From Streptomyces sp. Alt3 (GTDB taxonomy: Bacteria; Actinomycetota; Actinomycetes; Streptomycetales; Streptomycetaceae): a stretch of 64,000 nucleotides of DNA. A program made the translations under genes and the position numbers. Shown piece by piece: positions 33,821-43,632 of this stretch (its first letter is position 1; the number at the start of each line of letters is the position of its first letter). The stretch spans positions 2,790,001 to 2,854,000 of the forward strand of contig NZ_CP120983.1 in the NCBI RefSeq assembly GCF_030719215.1, given 5' to 3'. The notes under the pieces are model-generated. The model saw nothing but the letters and a program-made list of their open reading frames with translations. It was not told the origin of the DNA and made no database searches.

Positions 33821-34606
33821 GTGGAAGTTGTCATCGTCCCGGACGCCACGGCAGGCGGCGAGCTCATCGCGGAGGCCATCGCGGCGCTGCTCGGCCGCAA
33901 GCCCGACGCCCTGCTCGGCGTTGCCACCGGCTCGACCCCGCTGCCCATCTACCAGGCCCTGACCGCGAAGGTCCGCTCCGGCGCCGTGGACGCCTCACGC
34001 GCCCGGATCTGCCAGCTCGACGAGTACGTCGGGCTGCCCCCGGGCCACCCCGAGTCGTACCGCTCGGTCGTGCTGCGCGAGGTCATCGAGCCGCTCGGTC
34101 TGTCCGAGAAGTCCTTCATGGGACCGGACGGCGCGGCCGAGGACGTCCAGGCCGCGTGCGACGCCTACGACAAGGCACTCGCCGAGGCGGGGGGCGTGGA
34201 CCTCCAGCTGCTCGGCATCGGCACCGACGGGCACATCGGCTTCAACGAGCCCTGCTCCTCGCTCGCCTCGCGCACCCGCATCAAGACGCTGACCGAGCAG
34301 ACGCGGATCGACAACGCCCGCTTCTTCGACGACGACATCGAGCAGGTGCCCCGCCACGTCATCACCCAGGGCATCGGCACGATCCTGGAGGCACGCCACC
34401 CGATCCTGCTCGCCACCGGCGAGGGCAAGGCCGACGCGGTGGCCCGGACGGTCGAGGGCCCGGTCGCCTCGGTCGTACCGGCCTCCGCGCTGCAGCTGCA
34501 CCCGCACGCCACGGTCGTCGTGGACGAGGCGGCGGCGTCGAAGCTGAAGCTCGCGGACTACTTCCGCGCGACCTTCGCGGCGAAGCCGCGGTGGCAGGGC
34601 CTGTAG
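33821..34606 (+). CDS. nagB: Glucosamine-6-phosphate deaminase
   Basis: The 261-residue protein has the NagB motifs VATGSTPLPIYQAL near residue 35, ICQLDEYVGLPPGHPESY near 63 and LLGIGTDGHIGFNEPCSS near 130, with the catalytic Asp and His. It converts glucosamine-6-phosphate to fructose-6-phosphate and ammonia in the cytoplasm, the last step of N-acetylglucosamine catabolism. Start GTG 33821. The dre immediately upstream places it in the DasR regulon, in keeping with dasABC and dasR close by. Confidence 0.95.
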   Translation: MEVVIVPDATAGGELIAEAIAALLGRKPDALLGVATGSTPLPIYQALTAKVRSGAVDASRARICQLDEYVGLPPGHPESYRSVVLREVIEPLGLSEKSFMGPDGAAEDVQAACDAYDKALAEAGGVDLQLLGIGTDGHIGFNEPCSSLASRTRIKTLTEQTRIDNARFFDDDIEQVPRHVITQGIGTILEARHPILLATGEGKADAVARTVEGPVASVVPASALQLHPHATVVVDEAAASKLKLADYFRATFAAKPRWQGL

Positions 34607-34619
34607 ATCCCGTACATGT

Positions 34620-34659
34620 GTGAGGGCCGGGTCACCCCTGACGGTGACCCGGCCCTCAC
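34620..34659. terminator. Perfect 17-bp hairpin after nagB
   Basis: GTGAGGGCCGGGTCACC pairs with 34643-34659 around a six-base loop. It lies between convergent nagB and the GH3 gene and probably serves both. Confidence 0.88.
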
Positions 34660-34677
34660 GTGTCGGCCCTCCCGGGC

Positions 34678-36201
34678 TCAGGCACCCGTGCCGGTGATCG
34701 CCTCCGCGGCCGCGATCCCGCAGACCCGTGCGGCGCCGTGCGTGGCGACGTGCAGCGCGCCCCGGGGCGGCGCCACGGGCAGGCCCATCTCGACCACGAC
34801 GGTGTCGGGGCGCGCCTGGAGCAACTCGTCCAGCGCCTCGCTCATCCACCCGTGACGGTGGACGTCACGGACCACGGCGACGATGCGCCGCTCCCCCGCC
34901 GCACCCAGCACCTCGGCGGCAGGCGACACACTCCCGCTGCCGTAGGTCCCCGTCTCCGTGCCGGGCAGGATCCGGGACAGCTCGGCCGCGACACCCCACG
35001 GGGTCTCGTCGCCGACGGCGATGTTGGCGACCGGGGTGAAGGCCGCGACGTACGCCGGTTCGTCCAGCGGCTCGGCGGTGCCCGTGACCGTCACGGCCCG
35101 GCGGGCGGCGACCAGTCCGATGCCGGCTCCGGCGCCGGGCGCGGTCCCCTCCTGCTCCTCCGCGCCCGGCTCCGGGGCAGCCCCCCTGACCCCCTGCGTC
35201 CAGGACGCGAGGGCCCGTACACGTGCGGCCGCGTCGGCGAGCCGCTCCTCGGGCAGTTGGCCGCTGCGCACCGCTGCCACCAGGGCGTCGCGCAGCCGCA
35301 GCACCGTGTCCTCGTCGGCCAGCCCGCCGCCGACACAGATGGCGTCGGCGCCCGCGGCGATGGCGAGGACGGATCCGCGCTCGATGCCGTAGGTGCCGGC
35401 GATGGCGTCCATCTCCATGCCGTCGGTGACGATCAGCCCCTCGTAGCCCAGTTCCTGGCGGAGCAGACCGGTGAGGATCTGCGGGCTCAGGGTCGCCGGC
35501 CGGGTCGGGTCCAGTGCGGGAAGCAGGATATGGGCGCTCATCACCGCTTTGGAACCCGCTGCGACGGCGGCCCGGAAGGGCACCAGCTCACGGGCGTGCA
35601 ACGTGTCCAGGTCCACGTCGATGCGCGGCAGCGCGTGGTGCGAGTCGACCGCCGTGTCGCCGTGCCCCGGGAAGTGCTTGGTGCACGCGGCGACACCGGC
35701 GGCCTGGAGACCCTCGACGTAGGCGGCGGTGTGCCGTGCGACGAGCCCGGTGCCGGCGCCGAAGGAGCGTACGCCGATGACCGGGTTCCCCGGGTTGGAG
35801 TTGACGTCGGCGGACGGCGCCCAGTTGAGGTTGACCCCGCACTCGGCGAGCCGGCGGCCGAGTTCGCGGGCGACGGCCCGGGTGAGGTCCACGTCGTCCA
35901 CGGCGCCGAGGGCGAGGTTGCCGGGGAAGGAGGAGCCGTTGCGGACCTCCAGCCGGGTGACGTCGCCGCCCTCCTCGTCGATCGCGACGAGCACGTCGTC
36001 CCGCTCGGCCCGCAGCCGGGCCGTGAGCGCGGCGAGTTGCTCGGGCGAGTGGATGTTCCGCCCGAACAGCCCGACGGAGGCCAGGCCTTCGCCGACCCTG
36101 CGCAGGAGCCAGTCCGGGGCGGTCGTGCCGGTGAAGCCCGGCTGGAGGACGGCGAGCGCGTCGCGGGTGACGGTGTCCGTGGTGGATACGAGGGTGGTCA
36201 T
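34678..36201 (-). CDS. Glycoside hydrolase family 3 beta-N-acetylhexosaminidase (NagZ-like)
   Basis: The 507-residue protein has the GH3 catalytic domain. VLVAIDEEGGDVTRL and CTKHFPGHGDTAVDSHH are present, the latter being the KHFPGHG-D-H signature of hexosaminidases with the catalytic His/Asp dyad. EGLIVTDGMEMDAIAG holds the Asp nucleophile. A second C-terminal domain of about 170 residues follows. There is no signal peptide, so it acts in the cytoplasm, probably hydrolysing imported chitobiose to GlcNAc. It stands five bases downstream of dasC and is most likely the last gene of the das transport operon. Confidence 0.9.
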   Translation of the reverse strand: MTTLVSTTDTVTRDALAVLQPGFTGTTAPDWLLRRVGEGLASVGLFGRNIHSPEQLAALTARLRAERDDVLVAIDEEGGDVTRLEVRNGSSFPGNLALGAVDDVDLTRAVARELGRRLAECGVNLNWAPSADVNSNPGNPVIGVRSFGAGTGLVARHTAAYVEGLQAAGVAACTKHFPGHGDTAVDSHHALPRIDVDLDTLHARELVPFRAAVAAGSKAVMSAHILLPALDPTRPATLSPQILTGLLRQELGYEGLIVTDGMEMDAIAGTYGIERGSVLAIAAGADAICVGGGLADEDTVLRLRDALVAAVRSGQLPEERLADAAARVRALASWTQGVRGAAPEPGAEEQEGTAPGAGAGIGLVAARRAVTVTGTAEPLDEPAYVAAFTPVANIAVGDETPWGVAAELSRILPGTETGTYGSGSVSPAAEVLGAAGERRIVAVVRDVHRHGWMSEALDELLQARPDTVVVEMGLPVAPPRGALHVATHGAARVCGIAAAEAITGTGA

Positions 36202-36206
36202 GGGGC

Positions 36207-37079
36207 TTATCCCTTCACGGCGCCGGAGGTGAGCCCCGTAGCCATCTTCCCCTGAATGATCATGAAGAAGATGACGACCGGGATGGAGATGAGCGTGGAG
36301 GCCGCCATCAGTGCGCCGTAGTCCGTACCGCGTTCCGTCGTGAACGTCATCAGCCACACGTTGAGCGTGTACTTGGAGTTGTCGTTGATCAGGATGTAGG
36401 CGAAGAGGTACTCGTTCCAGGCGTTGACCAGCGCGAAGATGGACGCGGCGGCGAGCCCCGGCGCCAGCAGCGGGAAGATGACCCGGCGGAAGGCCCCCAT
36501 GCGGGTGCAGCCGTCCACCATCGCGGACTCCTCGAGCTCCACGGGGATGTTGATCACGAATCCGCGGATCATGATGGTCGCGAAGGGCAGCGTCGAGACC
36601 AGGTAGACGACGATGAGTCCCCAGTACTCGTCGATGCCTCCCAGCGCGTTGAGCTGGAGGTAGATCGGGATCAGCATCGCGGTCGGCGGCAGCATCTGGA
36701 CCAGGATCATGATCATCATCAGCGCCTTCCGCCCGAAGAAGCGGAAGCGTCCGATGGCGAGTGCCGCGAGCGTCGCGATGATCATCCCGCCGACGACGGC
36801 GGTCACCGAGACGATGAGGCTCGACTGGATCGCGGTGGCGAAGTTGTCCTGCTTCACCGCGCGCGCGAAGTTGTCGAAGGTGAGGGAGGACGGCCACAGC
36901 GTCTGGTCGTAGGACCGGATCTCGTGGTTGGGGCGCAGCGAACTGACGATCAGCCAGTAGACCGGGAAGGCCATCAGCGCGGCCGTGACCAGCGCCAGGA
37001 TGTTGTAGCCGAGGCGGTTCCTCCTGCGGTCGGGCCGCAGGACCTGGGCCGGCGCGTTCGTGGGCGTGGAGGCGCTCAT
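36207..37079 (-). CDS. dasC: ABC transporter permease DasC
   Basis: The 290-residue membrane protein has six predicted transmembrane segments and the MalG-type EAA loop ELEESAMVDGCTRMGAFRRV near residue 196. It pairs with DasB as the membrane channel of the N,N'-diacetylchitobiose importer; the ATPase is normally the shared MsiK encoded elsewhere, and no ATPase gene is seen here. ATG 37079 overlaps the dasB stop (ATGA). Confidence 0.94.
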   Translation of the reverse strand: MSASTPTNAPAQVLRPDRRRNRLGYNILALVTAALMAFPVYWLIVSSLRPNHEIRSYDQTLWPSSLTFDNFARAVKQDNFATAIQSSLIVSVTAVVGGMIIATLAALAIGRFRFFGRKALMMIMILVQMLPPTAMLIPIYLQLNALGGIDEYWGLIVVYLVSTLPFATIMIRGFVINIPVELEESAMVDGCTRMGAFRRVIFPLLAPGLAAASIFALVNAWNEYLFAYILINDNSKYTLNVWLMTFTTERGTDYGALMAASTLISIPVVIFFMIIQGKMATGLTSGAVKG

Positions 37080-38092
37080 TCGACCTCTCCCGTCTTGATC
37101 AGCTGGCGCAGGTAGTACACGGCGACGCCGGAGAGCATCAGGACGGTGATCAGTGCGATCGCGCTGCCCTGGCTGAAGGAGGTGGACTCGAACGCCTTGG
37201 AGAAGGAGTAGAGGCCGAGGGTCTCGTACTCGGGTTCGGGCTTGTTGCCGCGCAGCAGCCAGATCTGGCCGAACACGTTGAAGTCCCAGATGACCGAGAG
37301 GGTGGCGACCATCGTGAAGACCGGCTTGATGACGGGCCAGGTGACGAAGCGGTAGACGCCGAACGCGGTGGCTCCGTCGAGGGAGGCCGCCTCCTCCAGC
37401 TCCTTGGGGACCTGGGTGAGGGCCGCGTACATCGTGATCACGACGAACGGGATGGCGCCCCAGACGACCAGGAGCGTGATGATGCCGAAGCCCTGCCAGG
37501 GGTCGAGGAACCAGTTGTGGCCGAGCCACCGGTCCTCGTCGCCGGTGATGTCGGCGAGCAGGGTGTTGATCAGGCCGTAGTCGGAGTCCGAGAGCCAGCG
37601 GAAGACCGAGGCGGCGACCATGAGCGGCATGGACCAGGCTGCGATCAGTGCCACCGTGAGGACGAGCCGCACCCAGGTGGAGACCTTCAGCATCATCAGG
37701 GCGATCAGCAGGCCGATGCCCATGGTCAGCACGACACAGATGGTCATGAAGACGACGGTTCTGCCGACTACCGCCCAGAACTCCGGGTCACCGAGGATGT
37801 TGGTGAACTGCTCGAAGCCGACCCACGGGGTCTCGCCGTTGCCCCAGAGGGCCGCCCGCCCCAGGTCCTGGAAGGACATGATCACGGTCTTGATCAGCGG
37901 GTAGACATAGACGGCGGCGATCGCCAGGATCGCCGGCAGGATCAGGAAATAGGGGAGGAGCTCCCCCTTCTTCCGCCGCTTCTTCGGGCGGGGCCCGTCA
38001 GCTTCCTGTCCGGAGGGTGAGATCCCGGTCTTCTCCGGGACACGCGGTACGGGTACCGGTGGACCGGCGGCCTTGGTGTCGGCAGCAGTCAC
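37076..38092 (-). CDS. dasB: ABC transporter permease DasB
   Basis: The 338-residue protein has a basic, Pro-rich cytosolic N-terminus ending in KKRRKKGE. Six transmembrane segments and the MalF-type loop ELEEAASLDGATAFGVYRFV near residue 240 follow. It is the second channel subunit of the chitobiose importer. GTG 38092 has GGAAGG eight bases upstream, which favours it over the ATG at 38140. It lies downstream of dasA behind an intercistronic hairpin. Confidence 0.94.
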   Translation of the reverse strand: MTAADTKAAGPPVPVPRVPEKTGISPSGQEADGPRPKKRRKKGELLPYFLILPAILAIAAVYVYPLIKTVIMSFQDLGRAALWGNGETPWVGFEQFTNILGDPEFWAVVGRTVVFMTICVVLTMGIGLLIALMMLKVSTWVRLVLTVALIAAWSMPLMVAASVFRWLSDSDYGLINTLLADITGDEDRWLGHNWFLDPWQGFGIITLLVVWGAIPFVVITMYAALTQVPKELEEAASLDGATAFGVYRFVTWPVIKPVFTMVATLSVIWDFNVFGQIWLLRGNKPEPEYETLGLYSFSKAFESTSFSQGSAIALITVLMLSGVAVYYLRQLIKTGEVE

Positions 38093-38164
38093 GTGACTGA
38101 CCTTCCATCGGGATTCCGGGGATCTGCACCCGGGAATCACGGCGTTTCTACCTGAGAAAAGGAG

Positions 38165-38196
38165 GGCGGGGGCCCGGTGTTCGCCGGACCCCCGCC
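38165..38196 (-). terminator. Intercistronic hairpin between dasA and dasB
   Basis: GGCGGGGGCCCGG and CCGGACCCCCGCC pair with one mismatch around a six-base loop. In the direction of transcription a CTCCTTTTCTC tract follows. It lies 22 bases after the dasA stop and probably terminates part of the transcripts, giving more binding protein than permease. Confidence 0.7.
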
Positions 38197-38218
38197 TGGA
38201 GAGCCGAAGGCCCGGGGA

Positions 38219-39517
38219 CTACTTGTTGATGAGCTCGTTGACCTTGTCGTCGGCCTTCTTGGCGGCATCGGCCACCGAGGTGCCCTTGAGGATCTCCAGG
38301 AGCATGTTCTCCAGGACCTCCTCCTTCTCGATGGAGGTCCAGCCCGGCGCGATCGGCGTGAACCAGGCGTCCGGCACCGCGTTGGCGACGGCGGCCGTCT
38401 CCGGCTTGGACTTCAGCGGCTCGAGCTGCTTCTCGTTGTTCGGGAGGATGTTCTTGGAGGTGAGCACCTCCTGCGACTTCTCGCTGGTGAAGAGGGAGAC
38501 CCACTCCTCACCCAGGTCGGTGACCTTGGACTTGGCGGTCACCGCGAGGTCGGAACCACCGATGAAGGACGGGAGGGCCTTGCCGTTCGGGCCGGGCATG
38601 CCGGCCGTGCCGATCTTGCCCTCGAGCTTCGGGTTGCCGTTGTTGGCGCCGTCGACGACGAAGCCGGCCTCCCAGCCGTTGCCGTAGATCAGGGCCGCCT
38701 TCTCGTTGGCCATGACGTTGGCGTGGTCCTGCTCGTCCTTCGTCTGGTCGGCCTTGTTGTACTTCTTGACCAGGTTGACGAAGTGCTCGATGCCCTTCTG
38801 GGACTCGGGGGAGGAGAGGTTGCCCTTCCACTCCTTCGCGCCCTCGTCGTACTCGGCGATGGAGCCGCCGTAGCCCGCGACGTAGGACATGGCCGCGTAC
38901 CAGTAACGGCCCGGCAGGTAGAGGGACGAGAAGCGCTTGTCCTTCTTGGTGTACTCGGCCGAGACCTTGTCGAGTGCGGCGAGCATCTCGTCCTCGGTCT
39001 GCGGGAGGGCGTCGCTGCCGGTGCCCTTCTTGAGCATGTCCTTGTTGTAGACCGCGACACGGGCGCCCGCGTAGTAGGGCACGCAGAACTGCTTGCCCTC
39101 GAAGGTGCAGGTGTCCTTCAGACCCTTGATCCAGGTGTCCGAGTTGTCGTACTTCTTGGGGTCGATCTCGGCCAGCGCGCCGTTGAGGATGTACTGCATG
39201 GTCTCGGTGTTGCCGAGCTCGACGACGTCCGGGAACTTGTCGCCGCCGAGGGACGTGTCGAGCTTCTTGGCCTTGTCCGCCCACTGCTGGTACTGGACGT
39301 TGACCTTGACCTTCGGGTACTTCTTGTTGAACTGCGCGTTGACGTCCTTGACCAGTTCCGGCCAGGTGCTCTGCGCGTCGACCATCAGCCAGACCGTCAG
39401 GCTCTCGGTACGGTCCTTCGGGTCCTTCGAGGCGTTGTCATTACTGTCCCCACCACACGCCGCGATTCCGGTCATCATCGCTGCGACGCCTACTGCCGCA
39501 ATGAGCTTGCGCTTCAT
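38219..39517 (-). CDS. dasA: Chitobiose-binding lipoprotein DasA
   Basis: The 432-residue protein starts MKRKLIAAVGVAAMMTGIAAC. The lipobox GIAAC places the acylated cysteine at about residue 21, so it is tethered to the outer face of the membrane. The rest is a family 1 solute-binding protein (LTVWLMVDAQSTWPELVKD, ADKFPDVVELGN-like segments). DasA binds chitobiose and hands it to DasB/DasC; its deletion affects development in S. coelicolor. Two dre-like sites lie 90-130 bases upstream. Confidence 0.95.
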   Translation of the reverse strand: MKRKLIAAVGVAAMMTGIAACGGDSNDNASKDPKDRTESLTVWLMVDAQSTWPELVKDVNAQFNKKYPKVKVNVQYQQWADKAKKLDTSLGGDKFPDVVELGNTETMQYILNGALAEIDPKKYDNSDTWIKGLKDTCTFEGKQFCVPYYAGARVAVYNKDMLKKGTGSDALPQTEDEMLAALDKVSAEYTKKDKRFSSLYLPGRYWYAAMSYVAGYGGSIAEYDEGAKEWKGNLSSPESQKGIEHFVNLVKKYNKADQTKDEQDHANVMANEKAALIYGNGWEAGFVVDGANNGNPKLEGKIGTAGMPGPNGKALPSFIGGSDLAVTAKSKVTDLGEEWVSLFTSEKSQEVLTSKNILPNNEKQLEPLKSKPETAAVANAVPDAWFTPIAPGWTSIEKEEVLENMLLEILKGTSVADAAKKADDKVNELINK

Positions 39518-39606
39518 GCCACACCCTCCTCAGGGATACCAGCAACCCCCCGCCCACCGCGAAGACGTACGCCTGGCGCTACCTGTGGGGCTGGGACCTG
39601 GTCTTT

Positions 39607-39622
39607 AATGGTTTAGACCAGT
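39607..39622. promoter_or_regulatory. DasR-responsive element between dasA and dasR
   Basis: AATGGTTTAGACCAGT fits the dre palindrome very well. It stands 90 bases upstream of dasA on the minus side and 146 bases before dasR, so it can serve repression of dasA and feedback on dasR. Confidence 0.88.
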
Positions 39623-39630
39623 ACCGGGAG

Positions 39631-39646
39631 CTTGGCCTAGACCTTT
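39631..39646. promoter_or_regulatory. Second, weaker dre-like site between dasA and dasR
   Basis: CTTGGCCTAGACCTTT keeps the TGG-CTAGACC core and lies exactly 24 bases (centre to centre) from the first site. Confidence 0.6.
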
Positions 39647-39704
39647 AGGGGTGTCAAGGGTGTATAAGAAGTGCACTCGCGTCCGTTATCGGACCGACAC
39701 CTGA

Positions 39705-40568
<864 letters not shown>

Positions 40569-40595
40569 TACGGCCCCGTTCCCCGCTGACGGTCG

Positions 40596-40619
40596 ATCCC
40601 CCCGCACGCGCGGGGGGAT
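40596..40619 (+). terminator. Hairpin terminator after dasR
   Basis: ATCCCCCCGC pairs with GCGGGGGGAT around an ACGC loop, 28 bases after the dasR stop. Confidence 0.8.
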
Positions 40620-40747
40620 TCACTCATTCCGGGCGACACCGGACCGTTGCAGGACCGCAATGCGGACGGGGGGTGACGGTGGCCGGACCTCTCGCCTAGA
40701 TTTCCTGCGCATTACACAGGTGATCAGCGAGGGGACGGAGTCGCCGC

Positions 40748-41011
40748 ATGTCAGAAGAAACCGGTGCGAACCCACCGACAGCACCGACAGTGACACCCAC
40801 GAGGGTGGTGATCGCGCTCTGTCTGATCGCCCCGTTCGTGGCGATGCTCTGGGTCGATTCGTACGCGAAGGTCGAACCGACCTTCATCGGCATCCCGTTC
40901 TTCTACTGGTACCAGATGCTGTGGGTGCTCCTCTCGACCTCCCTCACCATGATCGCCTACAAGCTGTGGCAGCGTGACCAGCGCGCCCGCAAGGGGGGTG
41001 CTTCCGCATGA
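40748..41011 (+). CDS. DUF3311 small membrane protein, partner of MctP
   Basis: The 87-residue protein has two transmembrane segments (VVIALCLIAPFVAMLWV, then IPFFYWYQMLWVLLST) separated by a short loop, and a basic C-terminus. DUF3311 proteins accompany sodium:solute symporters and probably act as an accessory subunit. Its stop overlaps the symporter start as ATGA, so the two are translated together. Confidence 0.9.
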   Translation: MSEETGANPPTAPTVTPTRVVIALCLIAPFVAMLWVDSYAKVEPTFIGIPFFYWYQMLWVLLSTSLTMIAYKLWQRDQRARKGGASA

Positions 41012-42660
41012 AGGACGGCGTGAACGGCGTGGCGCTCGCCGTGTTCATCTTCTTCTTCCTGGCCGTGACGGTCATCGGATTCATGGCCGCGCGCTGGCGC
41101 AAGGCCGAGAACGAGGCCAGCCTCGACGAATGGGGGCTGGGCGGACGGTCGTTCGGCACCTGGGTCACCTGGTTCCTGCTGGGCGGCGACCTCTACACGG
41201 CGTACACCTTCGTCGCGGTACCCGCGGCGATCTACGCGGCGGGCGCGGCCGGCTTCTTCGCCGTGCCGTACACGATCCTCGTGTACCCGCTGATCTTCAC
41301 CTTCCTGCCGCGCCTGTGGTCGGTCTCGCACAAGCACGGCTACGTCACCACCTCGGACTTCGTCCGCGGCCGCTTCGGCTCCAAGGGGCTCTCGCTGGCG
41401 GTCGCCCTCACCGGCATCCTCGCCACGATGCCGTACATCGCGCTCCAGCTGGTCGGCATCCAGGCCGTGCTGGACGTCATGGGCGTCGGAGGCGGCGAGA
41501 ACACGCACTGGTTCATCAAGGACCTGCCGCTGCTGATCGCGTTCGCCGTACTCGCCGCGTACACCTACTCCTCGGGACTGCGCGCCCCCGCACTCATCGC
41601 GTTCGTCAAGGACGGGCTGATCTACCTGGTCATCGCCGTGGCGATCATCTACATCCCGATCAAGCTCGGCGGGTTCGACGAGATCTTCTCCAGGGCGAAC
41701 GAGGCGTTCTCGGCGAAGAACGAGGCCGCGGGCAAGCCCGTGGCGGGCCTCGTCCCGGGCGACATGGGCCAGTGGGGCTACGCCACCCTGGCACTGGGTT
41801 CGGCGCTCGCGCTCTTCATGTATCCCCACTCGATCACGGCGACGCTCTCCAGCCGCAGCCGTGAGGTGATCCGCCGCAACACCACGATCCTGCCGCTGTA
41901 CTCGCTGATGCTGGGCCTGCTGGCCCTCCTCGGGTTCATGGCGATCGCCGCCGGGATCAAGGTCGACAACGGGCAGCTCGCGATCCCCCAGCTGTTCGAG
42001 AACATGTTCCCCGACTGGTTCGCGGGTGTGGCCTTCGCCGCGATCGGGATCGGCGCCCTGGTGCCGGCCGCGATCATGTCGATCGCCGCGGCGAACCTCT
42101 TCACCCGCAACATCTACAAGGACTTCATCAAGCCCGACGCGACCCCGGCCCAGGAGACCAAGGTCTCCAAGCTGGTCTCGCTGCTGGTCAAGGTCGGCGC
42201 GCTCGCCTTCGTCCTCACCATGGACAAGACGGTCGCGATCAACTTCCAGCTGCTGGGCGGCATCTGGATCCTCCAGACGATGCCGGCCCTGGTGGGCGGC
42301 CTGTTCACCCGCTGGTTCCACCGCTGGGCCCTGATCGCGGGCTGGGCGGTCGGCATGATCTACGGCACGGTGGCCGCCTACGGCGTCGCCAGCCCGACCC
42401 AGAAGCACTTCGGCGGGTCCTCGAAGGAGATCCCGGGCATCGGCGAGATCGGCTACATCGGCCTCACCGCGATCGTGCTGAACATCATCGTGGTGGTCGT
42501 GCTGACCTTCGTCCTCAACGCCGTGAAGGCACCGGCCGGCGTGGACGAGACCTCGCCGTCCGACTACACGGCGGACGTCGGCGACCCCGGCGTCAAGGCC
42601 GAGCTCCCGCCGGCCACGGTGGGCGCGCCGGGCGACGACGAACCGCTGGAACGGGTGTAG
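41008..42660 (+). CDS. mctP: Monocarboxylate uptake permease MctP (sodium:solute symporter family)
   Basis: The 550-residue protein has about 13 transmembrane segments. SSS-family features are GRSFGTWVTWFLLGGDLYTA near the start, TSDFVRGRFGSKGLSLAV and LVPAAIMSIAAANLFTRNI. Rhizobial MctP imports lactate, pyruvate and related acids; the substrate here is inferred from family membership. A hydrophilic tail of about 45 residues ends the protein. A perfect 17-bp hairpin follows directly. Confidence 0.9.
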   Translation: MKDGVNGVALAVFIFFFLAVTVIGFMAARWRKAENEASLDEWGLGGRSFGTWVTWFLLGGDLYTAYTFVAVPAAIYAAGAAGFFAVPYTILVYPLIFTFLPRLWSVSHKHGYVTTSDFVRGRFGSKGLSLAVALTGILATMPYIALQLVGIQAVLDVMGVGGGENTHWFIKDLPLLIAFAVLAAYTYSSGLRAPALIAFVKDGLIYLVIAVAIIYIPIKLGGFDEIFSRANEAFSAKNEAAGKPVAGLVPGDMGQWGYATLALGSALALFMYPHSITATLSSRSREVIRRNTTILPLYSLMLGLLALLGFMAIAAGIKVDNGQLAIPQLFENMFPDWFAGVAFAAIGIGALVPAAIMSIAAANLFTRNIYKDFIKPDATPAQETKVSKLVSLLVKVGALAFVLTMDKTVAINFQLLGGIWILQTMPALVGGLFTRWFHRWALIAGWAVGMIYGTVAAYGVASPTQKHFGGSSKEIPGIGEIGYIGLTAIVLNIIVVVVLTFVLNAVKAPAGVDETSPSDYTADVGDPGVKAELPPATVGAPGDDEPLERV

Positions 42661-42667
42661 GACGTGA

Positions 42668-42707
42668 CGTCCGTCCCGGCAGGGTTCGCCCCCTGCCGGG
42701 ACGGACG
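42668..42707. terminator. Perfect 17-bp hairpin after mctP
   Basis: CGTCCGTCCCGGCAGGG pairs with 42691-42707 around a TTCGCC loop, eight bases after the mctP stop. Confidence 0.88.
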
Positions 42708-42817
42708 CGTACGGGGCGGGGTGCTCGGCGACGGCTGCCGGGCCGCCCCGTACGCGCCGCGTGCCCGCCCCCGAAAGGGTGTGCGCCGGGCCTGCCGCCC
42801 GGGGGAGACTGGCACCC

Positions 42818-43318
42818 ATGGATGTCTCGATCAGACCTGTACGCGCCGAGGAGCACGAGGCCCTGGGCGAGATGACCGCCCAGGCGTATCTCGGCGACGG
42901 GCTGCTGGACTTCGGCGCCGACGACCCCTATCTGGAACAGCTTCGCGCCGTCGGGCGACGCGCCGCCGAGGCCCTGGTGCTGGCCGCGGTGGACGCCGAC
43001 GGCGAGCTGCTGGGCGGTGTCACCTACGTCCCGCCCGGCAGCCCGTGGGCCGACATAGCCGGCCGGGACGAAGCCGAGTTCCGGATGCTGGCGGTCTCCG
43101 CCCGGGCGCGCGGGCGCGGTGCGGGCGAGGCGCTCGTACGGGCCTGCGTCGACCGGGCCCGTGCCACCGCGGGGCTCTCCGGGATCGTCCTGTCGACCCA
43201 GTCGTCCATGGAGGCCGCGCACCGGATCTACCGCCGCCTCGGCTTCGTACGGACCCCGGAGCGCGACTGGAGCCCTCTCCCGGGCTTCACCCTCCTGACG
43301 TTCCGCTTGGCCTTCTGA
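42818..43318 (+). CDS. GNAT-family N-acetyltransferase
   Basis: The 166-residue protein is a compact GNAT enzyme. It starts DVSIRPVRAEEHEALGEM and has MLAVSARARGRGAGEALVRA near residue 88 for acetyl-CoA binding and a C-terminal SSMEAAHRIYRRLGFVRTP. ATG 42818 has GGGGGAG upstream. It is bounded by strong hairpins on both sides, so it is monocistronic. The substrate is unknown. Confidence 0.88.
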   Translation: MDVSIRPVRAEEHEALGEMTAQAYLGDGLLDFGADDPYLEQLRAVGRRAAEALVLAAVDADGELLGGVTYVPPGSPWADIAGRDEAEFRMLAVSARARGRGAGEALVRACVDRARATAGLSGIVLSTQSSMEAAHRIYRRLGFVRTPERDWSPLPGFTLLTFRLAF

Positions 43319-43331
43319 CTCTCCGCGACAC

Positions 43332-43371
43332 TACATGTGGGGGCCGCCGCAATCGGCGGCCCCCACATGTA
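43332..43371. terminator. Perfect 18-bp hairpin before the cobalamin riboswitch
   Basis: TACATGTGGGGGCCGCCG pairs with 43354-43371 around a CAAT loop. It isolates the nrdAB transcription unit from the GNAT gene. Confidence 0.88.
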
Positions 43372-43380
43372 TGCTCGACC

Positions 43381-43485
43381 TCGCTGTCGCCGCAGGGGAA
43401 TCCGGTGCGAATCCGGAACTGTCCCGCAACGGTGTGATCGGTGTGCATTCGCGCACCGCGGAGTCCGAAGACCTGTCGACAGTGC
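43381..43485 (+). promoter_or_regulatory. Cobalamin (B12) riboswitch upstream of nrdA
   Basis: The B12-box core GCAGGGGAATCCGGTGCGAA (from 43392) is followed by CTGTCCCGCAACGGTG and, on the 3' side, AGTCCGAAGACCTG. The closing stem P1 pairs CTGTCG (43384-43389) with CGACAG (43477-43482). A candidate expression-platform hairpin, GCGTCCGG with CCGGACGC, follows at 43484-43509. Adenosylcobalamin binding would switch off nrdAB, as reported for the class I reductase of S. coelicolor. Confidence 0.93.
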
Positions 43486-43632
43486 GTCCGGCTCGACCGA
43501 ACCGGACGCAGAGACGTCCGGGCCCCGCGGAGGGCCGGTGGACGCCGCGCGCACCGTGCTGCCCTCCCCCGGGTTCCCTGTGTTCCGGCTGCCCCGCTCC
43601 CGCAGGCCTGAGCCGAGCGAGGGATAGCCCCA

